NCBI GenBank assembly: GCA_031553435.1
Contig: JAVBLQ010000086.1
Coordinates: forward strand, 1 to 64,000
Source: JAVBLQ01 sp031553435
GTDB taxonomy: Bacteria > Bacteroidota > Bacteroidia > Bacteroidales > Azobacteroidaceae
DNA length: 64,000 nt
Direction: 5' to 3'
The notes under the pieces are model-generated. The model did no database searches. It worked only from the letters and a program-made list of their open reading frames with translations, and was not told the DNA's origin. Below are positions 36,616 to 45,623 of the stretch, piece by piece; positions within the stretch are counted from its first letter, which is position 1, and every line of letters starts with the position of its first letter. A program made the position numbers and the translations under genes.

Positions 36616-38256
36616 ATGAAAAAAATAAATTTTACATTCTTATTTATACTCTTCATAGCATCTGCTGTTTTTTCACAAGAAAAACAAGTCAAAAATATCA
36701 TATTGATGATTCCTGACGGTTGCTCTTTAGCTACTATTTCTTCGGCCAGATGGTATCAATGGTACAATAACCCCGACAAACCGTCATTAAACATAGATCC
36801 GTATATTTGCGGAACGGTACTGACATTCTCATCCAATGCACCAATCGGTGACTCTGCTCCTACTACATCCTGCTATATGACAGGTGTTCCAAGCCGTGCC
36901 GGTTATGTTTCCACTTATCCCGTATCCGATAAAAATAATGATATTTATCCGATGGATTCTACCAAAGCCTACCAACCCTTGATGACATTGTTGGAAGCTG
37001 CTAAAATTGTTAAAAACATGGCTACCGGTTTGGTTTTTACCTGCGAATTCCCACATGCAACTCCGGCCGATTGTGCTTCGCATAGTTACAACAGAGGCAA
37101 ATATGAGTGGATTGCTCCTCAAATGGCTCATAATAATATTGATGTTGTCATTGGCGGCGGCGCTGCTTTTATCGACCAGGAAATAAAAGATTACCTGGCA
37201 CAGGAAGGTTATGGCGTGTTTATTAATGATATCAAAAATTTCAATACATATTCCGGAAAAAAAATGTGGAGTATCTTTTCATCCAAAGATATGTCGTACG
37301 ATTTGGATCGTAATCCTGCAGAACAACCCTCGCTGGCGGAAATGACGGAAAAAGCGATTGAAAAATTATCTTCCGGCAACAATGGATTTTTCCTGATGGT
37401 TGAAGGCAGTAAAATCGATTGGGCTGCTCATGCCAATGACCCGATTGCCATGATTACCGAAACACTCGCTTTTGATAAAGCTTGCGGAAAAGCCCTCGAT
37501 TTTGCAAAAAAAGATGGAAATACGCTTGTTCTTATCCTTTCTGATCATGGTAACAGCGGAATCAGCATCGGTTCAAACAGATGTAGTAATTACAGTAAAC
37601 TATCAAAAGATGAATTATTCAAAAATGTTTCCCAATATAAAGTCACAGCTACCGGTTTGATCGATATTTTGCATAAAACGGAACCATCGGAAATCAAATC
37701 TGTTTTCAAAAAATATGCAAACATTGACCTTTCCGAAGGAGATTTAAGTTCAATTTTACAATGCGAAGATTACACAAAAAGCGCATTATCAAATGATGAA
37801 CGGATGAAAGGAAGCAAAATCAATAAAGTAGTTTCAAAAATATTGAACGAAAATACCTGTTTCGGCTTCACTACCGGCGGACATACAGGAGAAGAAGTAC
37901 TGCTCGCTGCTTATCATCCTAAAGGAAAAGAACCCAGAGGATTGGTGCGGAACTTTGAAATCAATCATTATATGTGCGAAGCTTTAGGACTGGAAGGACA
38001 GTTGGAAAATCTGACAAATGAATATTTTGCCAAACACTCATCTGTATTCGAAGATTATAAATATTCAATCACAAAAACCAAAGGCAACATACCAGTTTTA
38101 GAAGTTAAAAACAAAAAAAATAAATTATTGATCACTCCCAATACAAATATTATAACATTGAATAACAAGCCTGTAAAGTTGAATTCCGTAATCATATATG
38201 TAGATAAGAATGATATTTTTTATTTGCCGAAAGAACTAAAAAAAATGATTGAATAA
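36616..38256 (+). CDS. Exported alkaline phosphatase
   Basis: 546 aa from the ATG at 36616 (MKKINFTFLF). The longer frame begins at TTG 36586, which is part of the -7 box. A signal peptide ends near AVFSQ. PhoA-superfamily motifs follow: ILMIPDGCS (metal Asp), IGDSAPTTSCYMTG (catalytic Ser region), FTCEFPHATPADCASH, MVEGSKIDWAAHAND, ILSDHGNSG and FGFTTGGHTGEEVL. It hydrolyses phosphomonoesters in the periplasm. Its stop lies 16 bases before the first SGNH gene, so all four genes to 42364 may form one transcript. Confidence 0.92.
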   Translation: MKKINFTFLFILFIASAVFSQEKQVKNIILMIPDGCSLATISSARWYQWYNNPDKPSLNIDPYICGTVLTFSSNAPIGDSAPTTSCYMTGVPSRAGYVSTYPVSDKNNDIYPMDSTKAYQPLMTLLEAAKIVKNMATGLVFTCEFPHATPADCASHSYNRGKYEWIAPQMAHNNIDVVIGGGAAFIDQEIKDYLAQEGYGVFINDIKNFNTYSGKKMWSIFSSKDMSYDLDRNPAEQPSLAEMTEKAIEKLSSGNNGFFLMVEGSKIDWAAHANDPIAMITETLAFDKACGKALDFAKKDGNTLVLILSDHGNSGISIGSNRCSNYSKLSKDELFKNVSQYKVTATGLIDILHKTEPSEIKSVFKKYANIDLSEGDLSSILQCEDYTKSALSNDERMKGSKINKVVSKILNENTCFGFTTGGHTGEEVLLAAYHPKGKEPRGLVRNFEINHYMCEALGLEGQLENLTNEYFAKHSSVFEDYKYSITKTKGNIPVLEVKNKKNKLLITPNTNIITLNNKPVKLNSVIIYVDKNDIFYLPKELKKMIE

Positions 38257-38272
38257 TCCGCCCCTTATCTAT

Positions 38273-39631
38273 ATGTCTGATTTTTCCAGAAATTACCTTG
38301 CGTCCAGTTTTTGGCTGGTCTTGATTGTTGTCATAGTTTTGTCTGGGTTATATTTTATCCCTCAAAGTTTTATAGATAAACATGAACTCCGGAATATCGA
38401 TATTTTTTCCGATATCAGAAAAGACAGTACAGAAATCTCTGATATGGAAGATATACCGGAACCTCCCCGCATGGATACATGCAAAACGGGCTTGGTTTGT
38501 TTCGATGATTATACGCCTGAACAAAATGGTTTGGATCGCTTTTTCGAAGCCTTATCAAATATCGACTCCTTGAAAAGACCCGTTCGGATCGCTTTTTATG
38601 GAGATTCATTCATCGAAGGAGATATTCTGAGCGGTGATTTCCGCCGGAAAATGCAGGAACATTTCGGAGGAAAAGGAGTCGGGATGATGCCGCTCACTTC
38701 TCAAACAAATTATTTCCGGCAAACTATTATTCATGATTTCGGAAAATGGCAAAGCCGTTCGATGCTTAGCGGACAATTTTCAAAGTTAGGAATCAGCGGA
38801 AACGTATTCTTACCTGACTCCAGCTCATGGGTTTACTATCAAATGCCGAAGAAGAATGCGCGGGATAGCCTCCAACGAGTAAGTATATACTATTCGCTTA
38901 AAAATGGAACAGTGAATGTTTACACAAGATTCAACAAATCCGAGTCTTCTCAAATGCAATTAACTCCCACAGATACAGTGATTAGCAGATGTGATTTGTA
39001 TGCCAAATACGGTTCGGTTCAATTGGGTTTTTCTTACAATCCGTCGTTGTCCGTTTTCGGGGTATCTTTGGAAGATACTACCGGAGTTATTGTTGATAAT
39101 TTCGCCATGAGAGGCATTCCCGGACAGTCTTTAAGAGAAATTCCCCAGCATCAATTCACTGAATATAATAAAATATTGAAATACGATTTGGTCATTTTAG
39201 AATATGGACTCAATGTACTTGAAGCTAAACGTACGGAATACAAACATTACGAAAATGAGATGATCGAAACTGTTAGATATTTAAAAGCATGTTTTCCGGA
39301 TACGGATTTCTTGTTGATCAGCGTTTCAGACAGAAGTATGCTGAAAGATGGAAATTATGTGACCATGCCTGCCATCCCTGCAATGGTTGCCACACAAAAA
39401 CGGATTGCATCCGAAAGCAAAATCGTATTCTGGAATTTATTCGAAGCCATGGGAGGCGAAAACAGTATGCCGGAATTTGTCCGCTCCACTCCTCCCCGCG
39501 CCAACAAAGATTATACTCACCTCACGTTTGCAGGAGGTGAATATCTCGGCAATCTTTTATTTGAAACCATTTTATACGAAAAAGAACGTTATGACACCCA
39601 AAAAGCATATCAATCAAAAATTAAGAAATAG
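38273..39631 (+). CDS. Membrane-anchored SGNH/GDSL hydrolase 1
   Basis: 452 aa from the ATG at 38273. One N-terminal membrane helix (about 10-30) places the rest outside the cytoplasm. SGNH blocks are complete: AFYGDSFIEGD (nucleophile Ser), GKGVGMMPL (block II Gly), VILEYGLN (block III Asn) and KDYTHLTFAGG (Asp-x-x-His). The family includes acetylesterases and acyltransferases acting on surface glycans. It shares layout with the next gene, suggesting a tandem duplication. It overlaps that gene by 41 bases, and an MBOAT gene completes the set. Confidence 0.85.
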   Translation: MSDFSRNYLASSFWLVLIVVIVLSGLYFIPQSFIDKHELRNIDIFSDIRKDSTEISDMEDIPEPPRMDTCKTGLVCFDDYTPEQNGLDRFFEALSNIDSLKRPVRIAFYGDSFIEGDILSGDFRRKMQEHFGGKGVGMMPLTSQTNYFRQTIIHDFGKWQSRSMLSGQFSKLGISGNVFLPDSSSWVYYQMPKKNARDSLQRVSIYYSLKNGTVNVYTRFNKSESSQMQLTPTDTVISRCDLYAKYGSVQLGFSYNPSLSVFGVSLEDTTGVIVDNFAMRGIPGQSLREIPQHQFTEYNKILKYDLVILEYGLNVLEAKRTEYKHYENEMIETVRYLKACFPDTDFLLISVSDRSMLKDGNYVTMPAIPAMVATQKRIASESKIVFWNLFEAMGGENSMPEFVRSTPPRANKDYTHLTFAGGEYLGNLLFETILYEKERYDTQKAYQSKIKK

Positions 39632-40874
39632 TACTTTTTTCATAATTATTGCTATTATTACATTTTTTTCCATCAAATTATGTGGAAACAACAGAGAGGG
39701 TGATTCAAAATATCACCCATCCCGCAATTATCAATTTGCAAACCGGAAAGTAAATAAGTTGTTGGATGAAGCAAACAGCATGTCACCGTTTTTTTCCCAA
39801 TTATTCTCACTGAAAGAAATACAAGATACGATTTATACGGTTTCTATCGTTCACATCGGCGATTCTCATATCCAGGCGGATTTTGAAACGGCTGAAACAC
39901 GCAGTCTTTTCCAACAATATTTCGGATCTGCAGGACGTGGTTTTATTACACCTCTGAAATTAGCAAAAACGAATGAACCTCGTAATTACCGCATTACATC
40001 TTCCCAAACATGGAATGCCTACAAAACCATCAAACCTTCGGAAATTCCGATAGGAATGGGTGGACTCACTTTGCAAACAAACAACAATGCCGGTATTTCT
40101 GTAGAAATATTGGATATATACAGCACTGATAACCAGAATTTTAACGAAGCCATTGCTTATTATGACACATCCGGAGCCGATATATCATTGCCGGATACCT
40201 CCATTTTATTGGATAGAAGTAAAATAAGTCCTTATTCAGAAAGAGTTATATTTAAAGATCAAAGAAATAGTTTAGATTTCGATATTTATTCCACTAAAAA
40301 TAAAGACATTTACTTTTATGGTGTGGAATTAAGAAACGGACAAAGCGGCATTTTATATCATTCCATCGGTATCAATGGAGCACATTATGCTGATTATGCC
40401 AATAAAAGCTTATTTTTCAAACAAATGGCGCTTTTGAACCCTTATCTGATTATTATTTCTTTGGGAACAAACGAAGCTTACGCTCCCAATTTCAATACCG
40501 AAAATTTTTATGTTCAAATAGATCAGACAGTTAAAGGATTAAAGAAATATTCTCCTCAGGCAGTAATTTTATTAGCCACTCCGGCGGAAACATGGAAAAG
40601 CGTACGAATCAGTAAGAAAAAAAGAGGTTTTACTCCCAATGCTCAGACAAAATCAGTAAGAGATGTGATTGTTCGCTATGCAAGAGAAAATCAACTGGTT
40701 TGCTGGGATCTGTTTTCCATTACGGGAGGCGAAGGATCTGCTAAAAACTGGAATGAAAATGATCTTTTGGCCAGAGACCGGATTCATTTTACCAAGCAAG
40801 GATATGAATATCAGGGAGAACTATTATTTGAAGCCATTTACAATACTTATCTGGAAAACCTGCAGAAACAATGA
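39591..40874 (+). CDS. Exported SGNH/GDSL hydrolase 2
   Basis: 427 aa from the ATG at 39591 (MTPKKHINQK), chosen because the following hydrophobic stretch (about 13-30) makes a normal signal or anchor. The longer frame reads out of frame through the previous gene. Catalytic blocks: VHIGDSHIQAD, GSAGRGFITPLK, IISLGTNEAY and RDRIHFTKQGY. Block order and flanks resemble the neighbour upstream (QEHFGGKGVGM versus QQYFGSAGRGF). It overlaps the MBOAT gene by 4 bases (ATGA), a sign of coupled translation. Confidence 0.85.
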   Translation: MTPKKHINQKLRNSTFFIIIAIITFFSIKLCGNNREGDSKYHPSRNYQFANRKVNKLLDEANSMSPFFSQLFSLKEIQDTIYTVSIVHIGDSHIQADFETAETRSLFQQYFGSAGRGFITPLKLAKTNEPRNYRITSSQTWNAYKTIKPSEIPIGMGGLTLQTNNNAGISVEILDIYSTDNQNFNEAIAYYDTSGADISLPDTSILLDRSKISPYSERVIFKDQRNSLDFDIYSTKNKDIYFYGVELRNGQSGILYHSIGINGAHYADYANKSLFFKQMALLNPYLIIISLGTNEAYAPNFNTENFYVQIDQTVKGLKKYSPQAVILLATPAETWKSVRISKKKRGFTPNAQTKSVRDVIVRYARENQLVCWDLFSITGGEGSAKNWNENDLLARDRIHFTKQGYEYQGELLFEAIYNTYLENLQKQ

Positions 40875-42364
40875 ATTTTTTTAATTTCGACCCAGACAAA
40901 ATCAAGTCATTATTTGCTTATGACCCGCAAGCGCCTCTTATTTTCAGCAGTGGATTTTTCCTCTTTTTGTTTCTGGCTTTCATCTCTGTTTATGTACTTC
41001 TGAAACATGAAGATAAGTGGAGACGGCTTTATGTGATACTTTTTTCCTATTATTTCTACTATAAATCGAGTGGAAATTATTTTATTCTATTACTTTTCGT
41101 CACTTTATTCGATTTTTTCTTGGCCAGGAAAATGTCGGACACTCAAAATAAAAAGCATAAAAAAGCATATTTGATTTTAAGCCTGGCCGGAAATTTGGGT
41201 TTGCTGGGTTATTTCAAATATACGAACTTTTTTTATGAAATGTATTGTCAGGTTGCGCAGCATCCGTTTGACCCTTTCAATATCGTTCTTCCAGTTGGAA
41301 TATCATTTTTTACATTTCAATCAATGAGCTATACAATAGATATTTATAGAGGACAAATTAAAGCTTTGGATAAAATATTTGACTATGCATTTTTCGTATC
41401 ATTTTTCCCTCAATTGGTAGCAGGTCCGATCGTCAGGGCAAAAGATTTTTTGCCTCAGATACATCGTCCTTTATTCATCACAAAAGAAATGTTCGGGCAA
41501 GGTATTTTTCTTATTCTGACAGGTTTATTCAAAAAAGCGATCATATCGGATTATATCAGTGTTAATTTTGTGGACAGGATTTTTGATAACCCGACTTTAT
41601 ATAGTGGAATCGAAAATCTATTTGGAATCTACGGTTATGCACTACAAATCTACTGCGATTTTTCAGGTTATTCAGATATGGCCATTGGAATCGCATTGTT
41701 GTTAGGATTTCATTTCAATATAAACTTCGATTCACCCTACAAATCAGCCACTATCACGGAATTTTGGAGACGTTGGCATATTTCCCTTTCTTCCTGGTTA
41801 AGAGATTATCTGTATATTTCTTTGGGAGGAAATAGAAAAGGAAAAGTCAGAACTTACATCAATCTGTTTATAACCATGCTATTAGGTGGATTGTGGCATG
41901 GCGCTTCTCTACGTTTTATCTGTTGGGGAGCTTTGCATGGAATTGCACTTGCTGTTCATAAATTCCTTATGAGTATTTTCCCGTCCATGAAGCAAAATGG
42001 AGAACAGATGGGGCCTTTGCGCCGTATTTTAGGCATTTTGATTACCTTTCATATAGTTTGTTTCGGATGGATATTTTTCAGAGCCCACTCTTTCGAAGAT
42101 GCGATCAATATTATGAAACAAATAGCATTCTCGTTTCATCCCGAATTATTTATTGATCTGATGAGAGGTTATCCCACCGTATTTACTTTGATGATTATCG
42201 GATTTTTATTGCATTTTGCGCCTAAACGATTGGAAGATGCTTGTAAACAAGCTGTTATATCCATGCCATTAATAGTTAAAGCGCTGGCATTTGTAATTTT
42301 GATTGTGATGATTATGCAGATAAAATCTGCCGAAATTCAGCCATTTATATATTTTCAGTTTTAA
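40871..42364 (+). CDS. MBOAT family O-acyltransferase (AlgI/DltB/PatA type)
   Basis: 497 aa polytopic membrane protein with about ten or more helices. The family core is clear: VGISFFTFQSMSYTIDIYRG, FFPQLVAGPIVRAKDFLPQ, TEFWRRWHISLSSWLRDYLYI and GGLWHGASLRFICWGALHG, in which the His of LWHGAS is the likely catalytic residue. Such proteins carry acyl groups across the membrane to O-acylate surface polymers, generally with an SGNH partner that completes the transfer. Two SGNH genes precede it in overlapping frames. Its substrate polymer is unknown. Confidence 0.93.
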   Translation: MNFFNFDPDKIKSLFAYDPQAPLIFSSGFFLFLFLAFISVYVLLKHEDKWRRLYVILFSYYFYYKSSGNYFILLLFVTLFDFFLARKMSDTQNKKHKKAYLILSLAGNLGLLGYFKYTNFFYEMYCQVAQHPFDPFNIVLPVGISFFTFQSMSYTIDIYRGQIKALDKIFDYAFFVSFFPQLVAGPIVRAKDFLPQIHRPLFITKEMFGQGIFLILTGLFKKAIISDYISVNFVDRIFDNPTLYSGIENLFGIYGYALQIYCDFSGYSDMAIGIALLLGFHFNINFDSPYKSATITEFWRRWHISLSSWLRDYLYISLGGNRKGKVRTYINLFITMLLGGLWHGASLRFICWGALHGIALAVHKFLMSIFPSMKQNGEQMGPLRRILGILITFHIVCFGWIFFRAHSFEDAINIMKQIAFSFHPELFIDLMRGYPTVFTLMIIGFLLHFAPKRLEDACKQAVISMPLIVKALAFVILIVMIMQIKSAEIQPFIYFQF

Positions 42365-42424
42365 TTTTATAGGAAAATTAGCTGCGATTTACATTTCATC
42401 CCTCATTTTCCATTTTCAATTCAT

Positions 42425-42733
42425 TTCAAAGGTATCAATGAAAATGGAAATGTTGGAATTGGAACAATGTCTCCATCCTATAAACTCCATGTCAATGGTA
42501 CAGCAGCTACTTATGAATATAAGAAGTCTGATTTTCCTGAAATAGCATTCAAAGACGGGAAACAGTATGGTGTAATTGCTCAAGAAATCGAAAAAATAAT
42601 GCCTGAAATTGTCTCAACTGATGCTGAAGGATATAAAAGTGTAGCTTATACTGATATAATTCCAGTATTAATTGAATCTATCAAAGCTCAACAAGCTATG
42701 ATTGAACAACTCAAATTGGAAGTAGAAAATTGA
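42425..42733 (+). pseudogene. Decayed peptidase S74 (tail-fibre chaperone) remnant
   Basis: The frame starts inside a protein: KGINENGNVGIGTMSPSYKLHVNG is the usual motif before an S74 intramolecular chaperone domain. It then jumps to YEYKKSDFPE and GKQYGVIAQEIEKIMPEIV, followed by the normal C-terminal coiled helix. The intervening stretch that should hold the catalytic Ser-Asp-x-Arg and Lys-Lys residues (about 35 aa) is missing, as is everything upstream. An ATG at 42467 allows an 88-aa product, but it would be non-functional. Upstream lies AT-rich repeat DNA, so this is probably the leftover of a deleted surface or phage-like fibre gene. Confidence 0.75.
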
Positions 42734-42770
42734 AAATAATTTTTTCCGCTTTCAATTTTCATTTTTTTTT
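42725..42770 (+). terminator. Terminator behind the S74 remnant
   Basis: Perfect 11-bp arms (GAAAATTGAAA at 42725-42735, complement at 42750-42760), a 14-base loop and a following run of T (42762-42770). Confidence 0.7.
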
Positions 42771-42776
42771 GCATTT

Positions 42777-42790
42777 ATGTTTTATAACAT
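42777..42790. promoter_or_regulatory. Candidate CRP-family operator upstream of fusA2, copy 2
   Basis: ATGTTTTATAACAT, the exact reverse complement of the copies at 36440 and 62990. It extends to 8-bp half-sites (TTTATGTT and AACATAAA). It is centred about 53 bases before the expected fusA2 transcription start, a position suitable for activation. In Bacteroides thetaiotaomicron the EF-G2 gene is activated by the CRP-family regulator Cur; that this site binds such a protein is inference. Confidence 0.55.
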
Positions 42791-42800
42791 AAATTTATCG

Positions 42801-42830
42801 TTGTTATTCTTCTCAATAATTCCTAATTTG
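42801..42830 (+). promoter_or_regulatory. fusA2 promoter
   Basis: TTG at 42801-42803, 19 bases, then CTAATTTG (42823-42830), a poor -7 box. A weak core promoter next to an operator fits activator dependence. Confidence 0.45.
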
Positions 42831-42889
42831 CGCCCCGATGTGAAAACACAAACAATCTTTATTGTTTAATCAAAAAATATTGAAATACC

Positions 42890-45046
42890 ATGAAAGTCTA
42901 TCAAACAAACGAAATTAAGAACATTGCCATCATTGGAAGTTCTGGCTCTGGGAAAACCACTCTCGCTGAAGCAATGCTCTTCGAGAGTGGTGTTATAAAA
43001 CGTAGAGGAAGTGTGGATGGAAAAAATACCGTTTCCGATTATTTTCCGGTAGAAAAAGAATACGGTTACTCTGTATTCTCAACGGTGTTCAGTGTAGAAT
43101 GGATGAACAGAAAATTGAACTTTATTGACTGTCCGGGTTCAGATGATTTTGTTGGCGGAGCAGTATCTGCCTTGAATGTAACCGACACAGCCTTAATGGT
43201 AATTAACGGACAATATGGAGTGGAAGTTGGAACAATCAACATGTTCCGCTACACCGAAAGATTCAATAAACCCGTCATTTTCATTGTCAACCAATTGGAT
43301 AATGAAAAATGTGATTTCGACAATGTACTTTCCCAATTAAAAGAAAATTACGGAGGTAAGATAGTACCTATTCAGTATCCGGTGACTTGTGGTCCGTCTT
43401 TCAATGCTGTGATCGATGTATTGAAGATGAAGATGTACCAATGGAAACCTGAAGGAGGAGTTCCCGATGTATTGGAAATTCCAGCCTCTGAAAAAGATAA
43501 AGCCGAAGAACTACATCAGGCACTGGTTGAAGCTGCCGCTGAAAACGATGAATCTTTGATGGAAAAATTCTTCGACCAGGGAACCTTAACCGAAGATGAA
43601 ATGCGTGAAGGCATTCGTAAAGGACTCATTTCAAGAGGTATGTTCCCCGTGTTCTGTGTTTGCGCCGAACGTGATATGTGCGTGCGCCGGACCATGGAAT
43701 TTCTGGGTAATGTAGTGCCTGCTGTAAGTGATATGCCTCACTATAAAGATACGGAAGGAAATGATATTGCTCCCGATATCAATGGCCCAACCAGTGCGTT
43801 TTTCTTTAAAACGACAGTAGAACCTCATATCGGACGTGTTTCATACTTCAAAGTAATGTCCGGAAAAATTAAGTCTGGTGATGATTTGATCAATGCCGAC
43901 AGAGGATCCAAAGAACGTATCGCCCAGCTATTTGTGGTTGCCGGACAAACACGTACGGAAGTTCCTGAAATGGTTGCAGGAGATATCGGTGCAACCGTCA
44001 AACTCAAAGATGCTAATACCGGAAATACACTCAATGGAAAAGGTGTCGAACATAAATTTGACTTCATTAAATATCCGAACTCTAAATTCCGTCGTGCAAT
44101 CAAACCGGTCAATGAAGCTGACGCTGAAAAACTCAGTGAAATTCTTACCCGTATGCGTGCAGAAGATCCGACATGGGTAGTGGAAGTTTCTAAAGAATTG
44201 AAACAAACCATTGTTTCCGGTCAGGGAGAATTCCACCTGAAAACATTGAAATGGAGAATCGAAAACAATGATAAAATAATGATTGAGTTCTTTGAACCGA
44301 AAATTCCGTACAGAGAAACAATCACCAAAGCAGCACGCGCCGATTATCGTCATAAAAAACAATCCGGAGGCGCCGGACAATTCGGTGAAGTTCATATGAT
44401 TGTCGAACCTTATAGCGAAGGTTCTCCTGTTCCCGAAATATATAAATTTAACGGTCAGGAATTCAAAATTCAATCTCGTGATGTTCAGGAAATTAAACTG
44501 GAATGGGGTGGGAAATTGGTCTTCGTTAACAGTATCGTCGGAGGAGCTATCGATGCACGTTTCCTTCCTGCTATTCTGAAAGGAGTAATGATGAGATTAG
44601 AACAAGGACCTCTCACCGGTTCGTATGCCCGTGATGTCCGCGTAATTGTGTACGATGGAAAAATGCACCCGGTAGATTCCAATGAAATCTCTTTCATGCT
44701 TGCCGGAAGAAATGCGTTCAGCACAGCTTTCAAACAAGCAGGACCTAAAGTTATGGAACCTATTTATGATGTGGAAGTTTCATTACCTTCTGATTATATG
44801 GGTGATGTGATGGGCGATTTGCAAGGACGCCGTGCTATGATCATGGGCATGAGCAGCGAGAAAGGTTACGAAAAACTTTCGGCTAAAGTGCCTTTGAAAG
44901 AAATGTCATCCTATTCAACTTCTTTGAGTTCAATAACTGGAGGAAGAGCCTCATTTACAATGAAATTCGCCAGTTATGAACTTGTGCCTACCGATGTTCA
45001 GGAAAAATTGTTGAAAGAATACGAAGAGGCTCAGGATGCGGAATAA
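42890..45046 (+). CDS. fusA2: EF-G paralogue (EF-G2 type) with altered GTPase motifs
   Basis: 718 aa with the full EF-G layout: GTP-binding domain (about 9-275), then domains II to V including ARADYRHKKQSGGAGQFGEV. GTPase elements differ from normal EF-G. The P-loop GSSGSGKTT (16-24) is kept. The switch I ERGITI motif is EYGYSV. The G3 motif DTPGHVDF is DCPGSDDF, so the catalytic His is Ser84. The G4 motif NKMD is NQLD (134-137). EF-G2 of B. thetaiotaomicron is known to promote translocation without GTP hydrolysis and to be induced on carbon limitation. The same biochemical behaviour is inferred here. Confidence 0.93.
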   Translation: MKVYQTNEIKNIAIIGSSGSGKTTLAEAMLFESGVIKRRGSVDGKNTVSDYFPVEKEYGYSVFSTVFSVEWMNRKLNFIDCPGSDDFVGGAVSALNVTDTALMVINGQYGVEVGTINMFRYTERFNKPVIFIVNQLDNEKCDFDNVLSQLKENYGGKIVPIQYPVTCGPSFNAVIDVLKMKMYQWKPEGGVPDVLEIPASEKDKAEELHQALVEAAAENDESLMEKFFDQGTLTEDEMREGIRKGLISRGMFPVFCVCAERDMCVRRTMEFLGNVVPAVSDMPHYKDTEGNDIAPDINGPTSAFFFKTTVEPHIGRVSYFKVMSGKIKSGDDLINADRGSKERIAQLFVVAGQTRTEVPEMVAGDIGATVKLKDANTGNTLNGKGVEHKFDFIKYPNSKFRRAIKPVNEADAEKLSEILTRMRAEDPTWVVEVSKELKQTIVSGQGEFHLKTLKWRIENNDKIMIEFFEPKIPYRETITKAARADYRHKKQSGGAGQFGEVHMIVEPYSEGSPVPEIYKFNGQEFKIQSRDVQEIKLEWGGKLVFVNSIVGGAIDARFLPAILKGVMMRLEQGPLTGSYARDVRVIVYDGKMHPVDSNEISFMLAGRNAFSTAFKQAGPKVMEPIYDVEVSLPSDYMGDVMGDLQGRRAMIMGMSSEKGYEKLSAKVPLKEMSSYSTSLSSITGGRASFTMKFASYELVPTDVQEKLLKEYEEAQDAE

Positions 45047-45078
45047 TCTTATATAATTTGAAATATTATTCAGTAAAT

Positions 45079-45120
45079 AAAAAATTCCAACTAATTCAGA
45101 ACGAATCGGTTGGGATTTTT
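45079..45120. terminator. Bidirectional terminator between fusA2 and recX
   Basis: Arms AAAAATTCCAAC (ending 45091) and GTTGGGATTTTT (45109-45120) pair with one wobble, with A and T tracts outside. It lies between convergent genes. Confidence 0.75.
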
Positions 45121-45143
45121 TTATTTACAGGATATCCCTTTTG

Positions 45144-45623
45144 TTACTCGTCACCCGTCACTAATTTTTCCAGGCAATCATTAATTTCATCCGAAGAAAA
45201 TCCTCTGCCTGCAGCAAAACGAAAAAGTTTAGCCTTGATTTCATATTCATTCTTTCCCTTTACTGATTTTTTCTTGGATTGAAGTAGCTGTAATAATGTT
45301 TCACGGGATTTGTCGTTTTCTGGATCTGAGTTGGAAAAAGTTTCCTGTATCAATTCTTCCGGAATATTTTTCTTTTTCAACTCATAAAAGATTTTATTTT
45401 TACCCCATTTGTTGAATTTCATTTTATCATTAACAAATGAACGGCAAAAGCGTGATTCATCGATGAATCCTTCTTTTTGTAGTTTGAGAATTATTTTCTT
45501 TCTGACATCCGGAGTAGCTTGCCAGCGTTCAAGTTTTTTTTCAATATCATCGATACATCTTTCCGCAAGAGAACAATAAGCGGCACAACGGTGTAGCATT
45601 TCGGCTTCGGTCAATTGTTTCAT
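45144..45623 (-). CDS. recX: RecX regulatory protein
   Basis: 159 aa. RecX binds RecA filaments and limits recombination. Family features: LHRCAAYCSLAERCIDDIEKKL near the N terminus, GFIDESRFCRSFVNDKMKFNKWGKNKI in the middle and three-helix repeats to the end. It overlaps prmC by 4 bases (ATGA) and is the last gene of the receptor-prmC-recX operon. recA is not in the window. Confidence 0.9.
   Translation of the reverse strand: MKQLTEAEMLHRCAAYCSLAERCIDDIEKKLERWQATPDVRKKIILKLQKEGFIDESRFCRSFVNDKMKFNKWGKNKIFYELKKKNIPEELIQETFSNSDPENDKSRETLLQLLQSKKKSVKGKNEYEIKAKLFRFAAGRGFSSDEINDCLEKLVTGDE

Noticed and set aside
42365..42790. Prophage insertion around the S74 domain
   Set aside because: No other phage gene, integrase or attachment site; only a short fragment remains.
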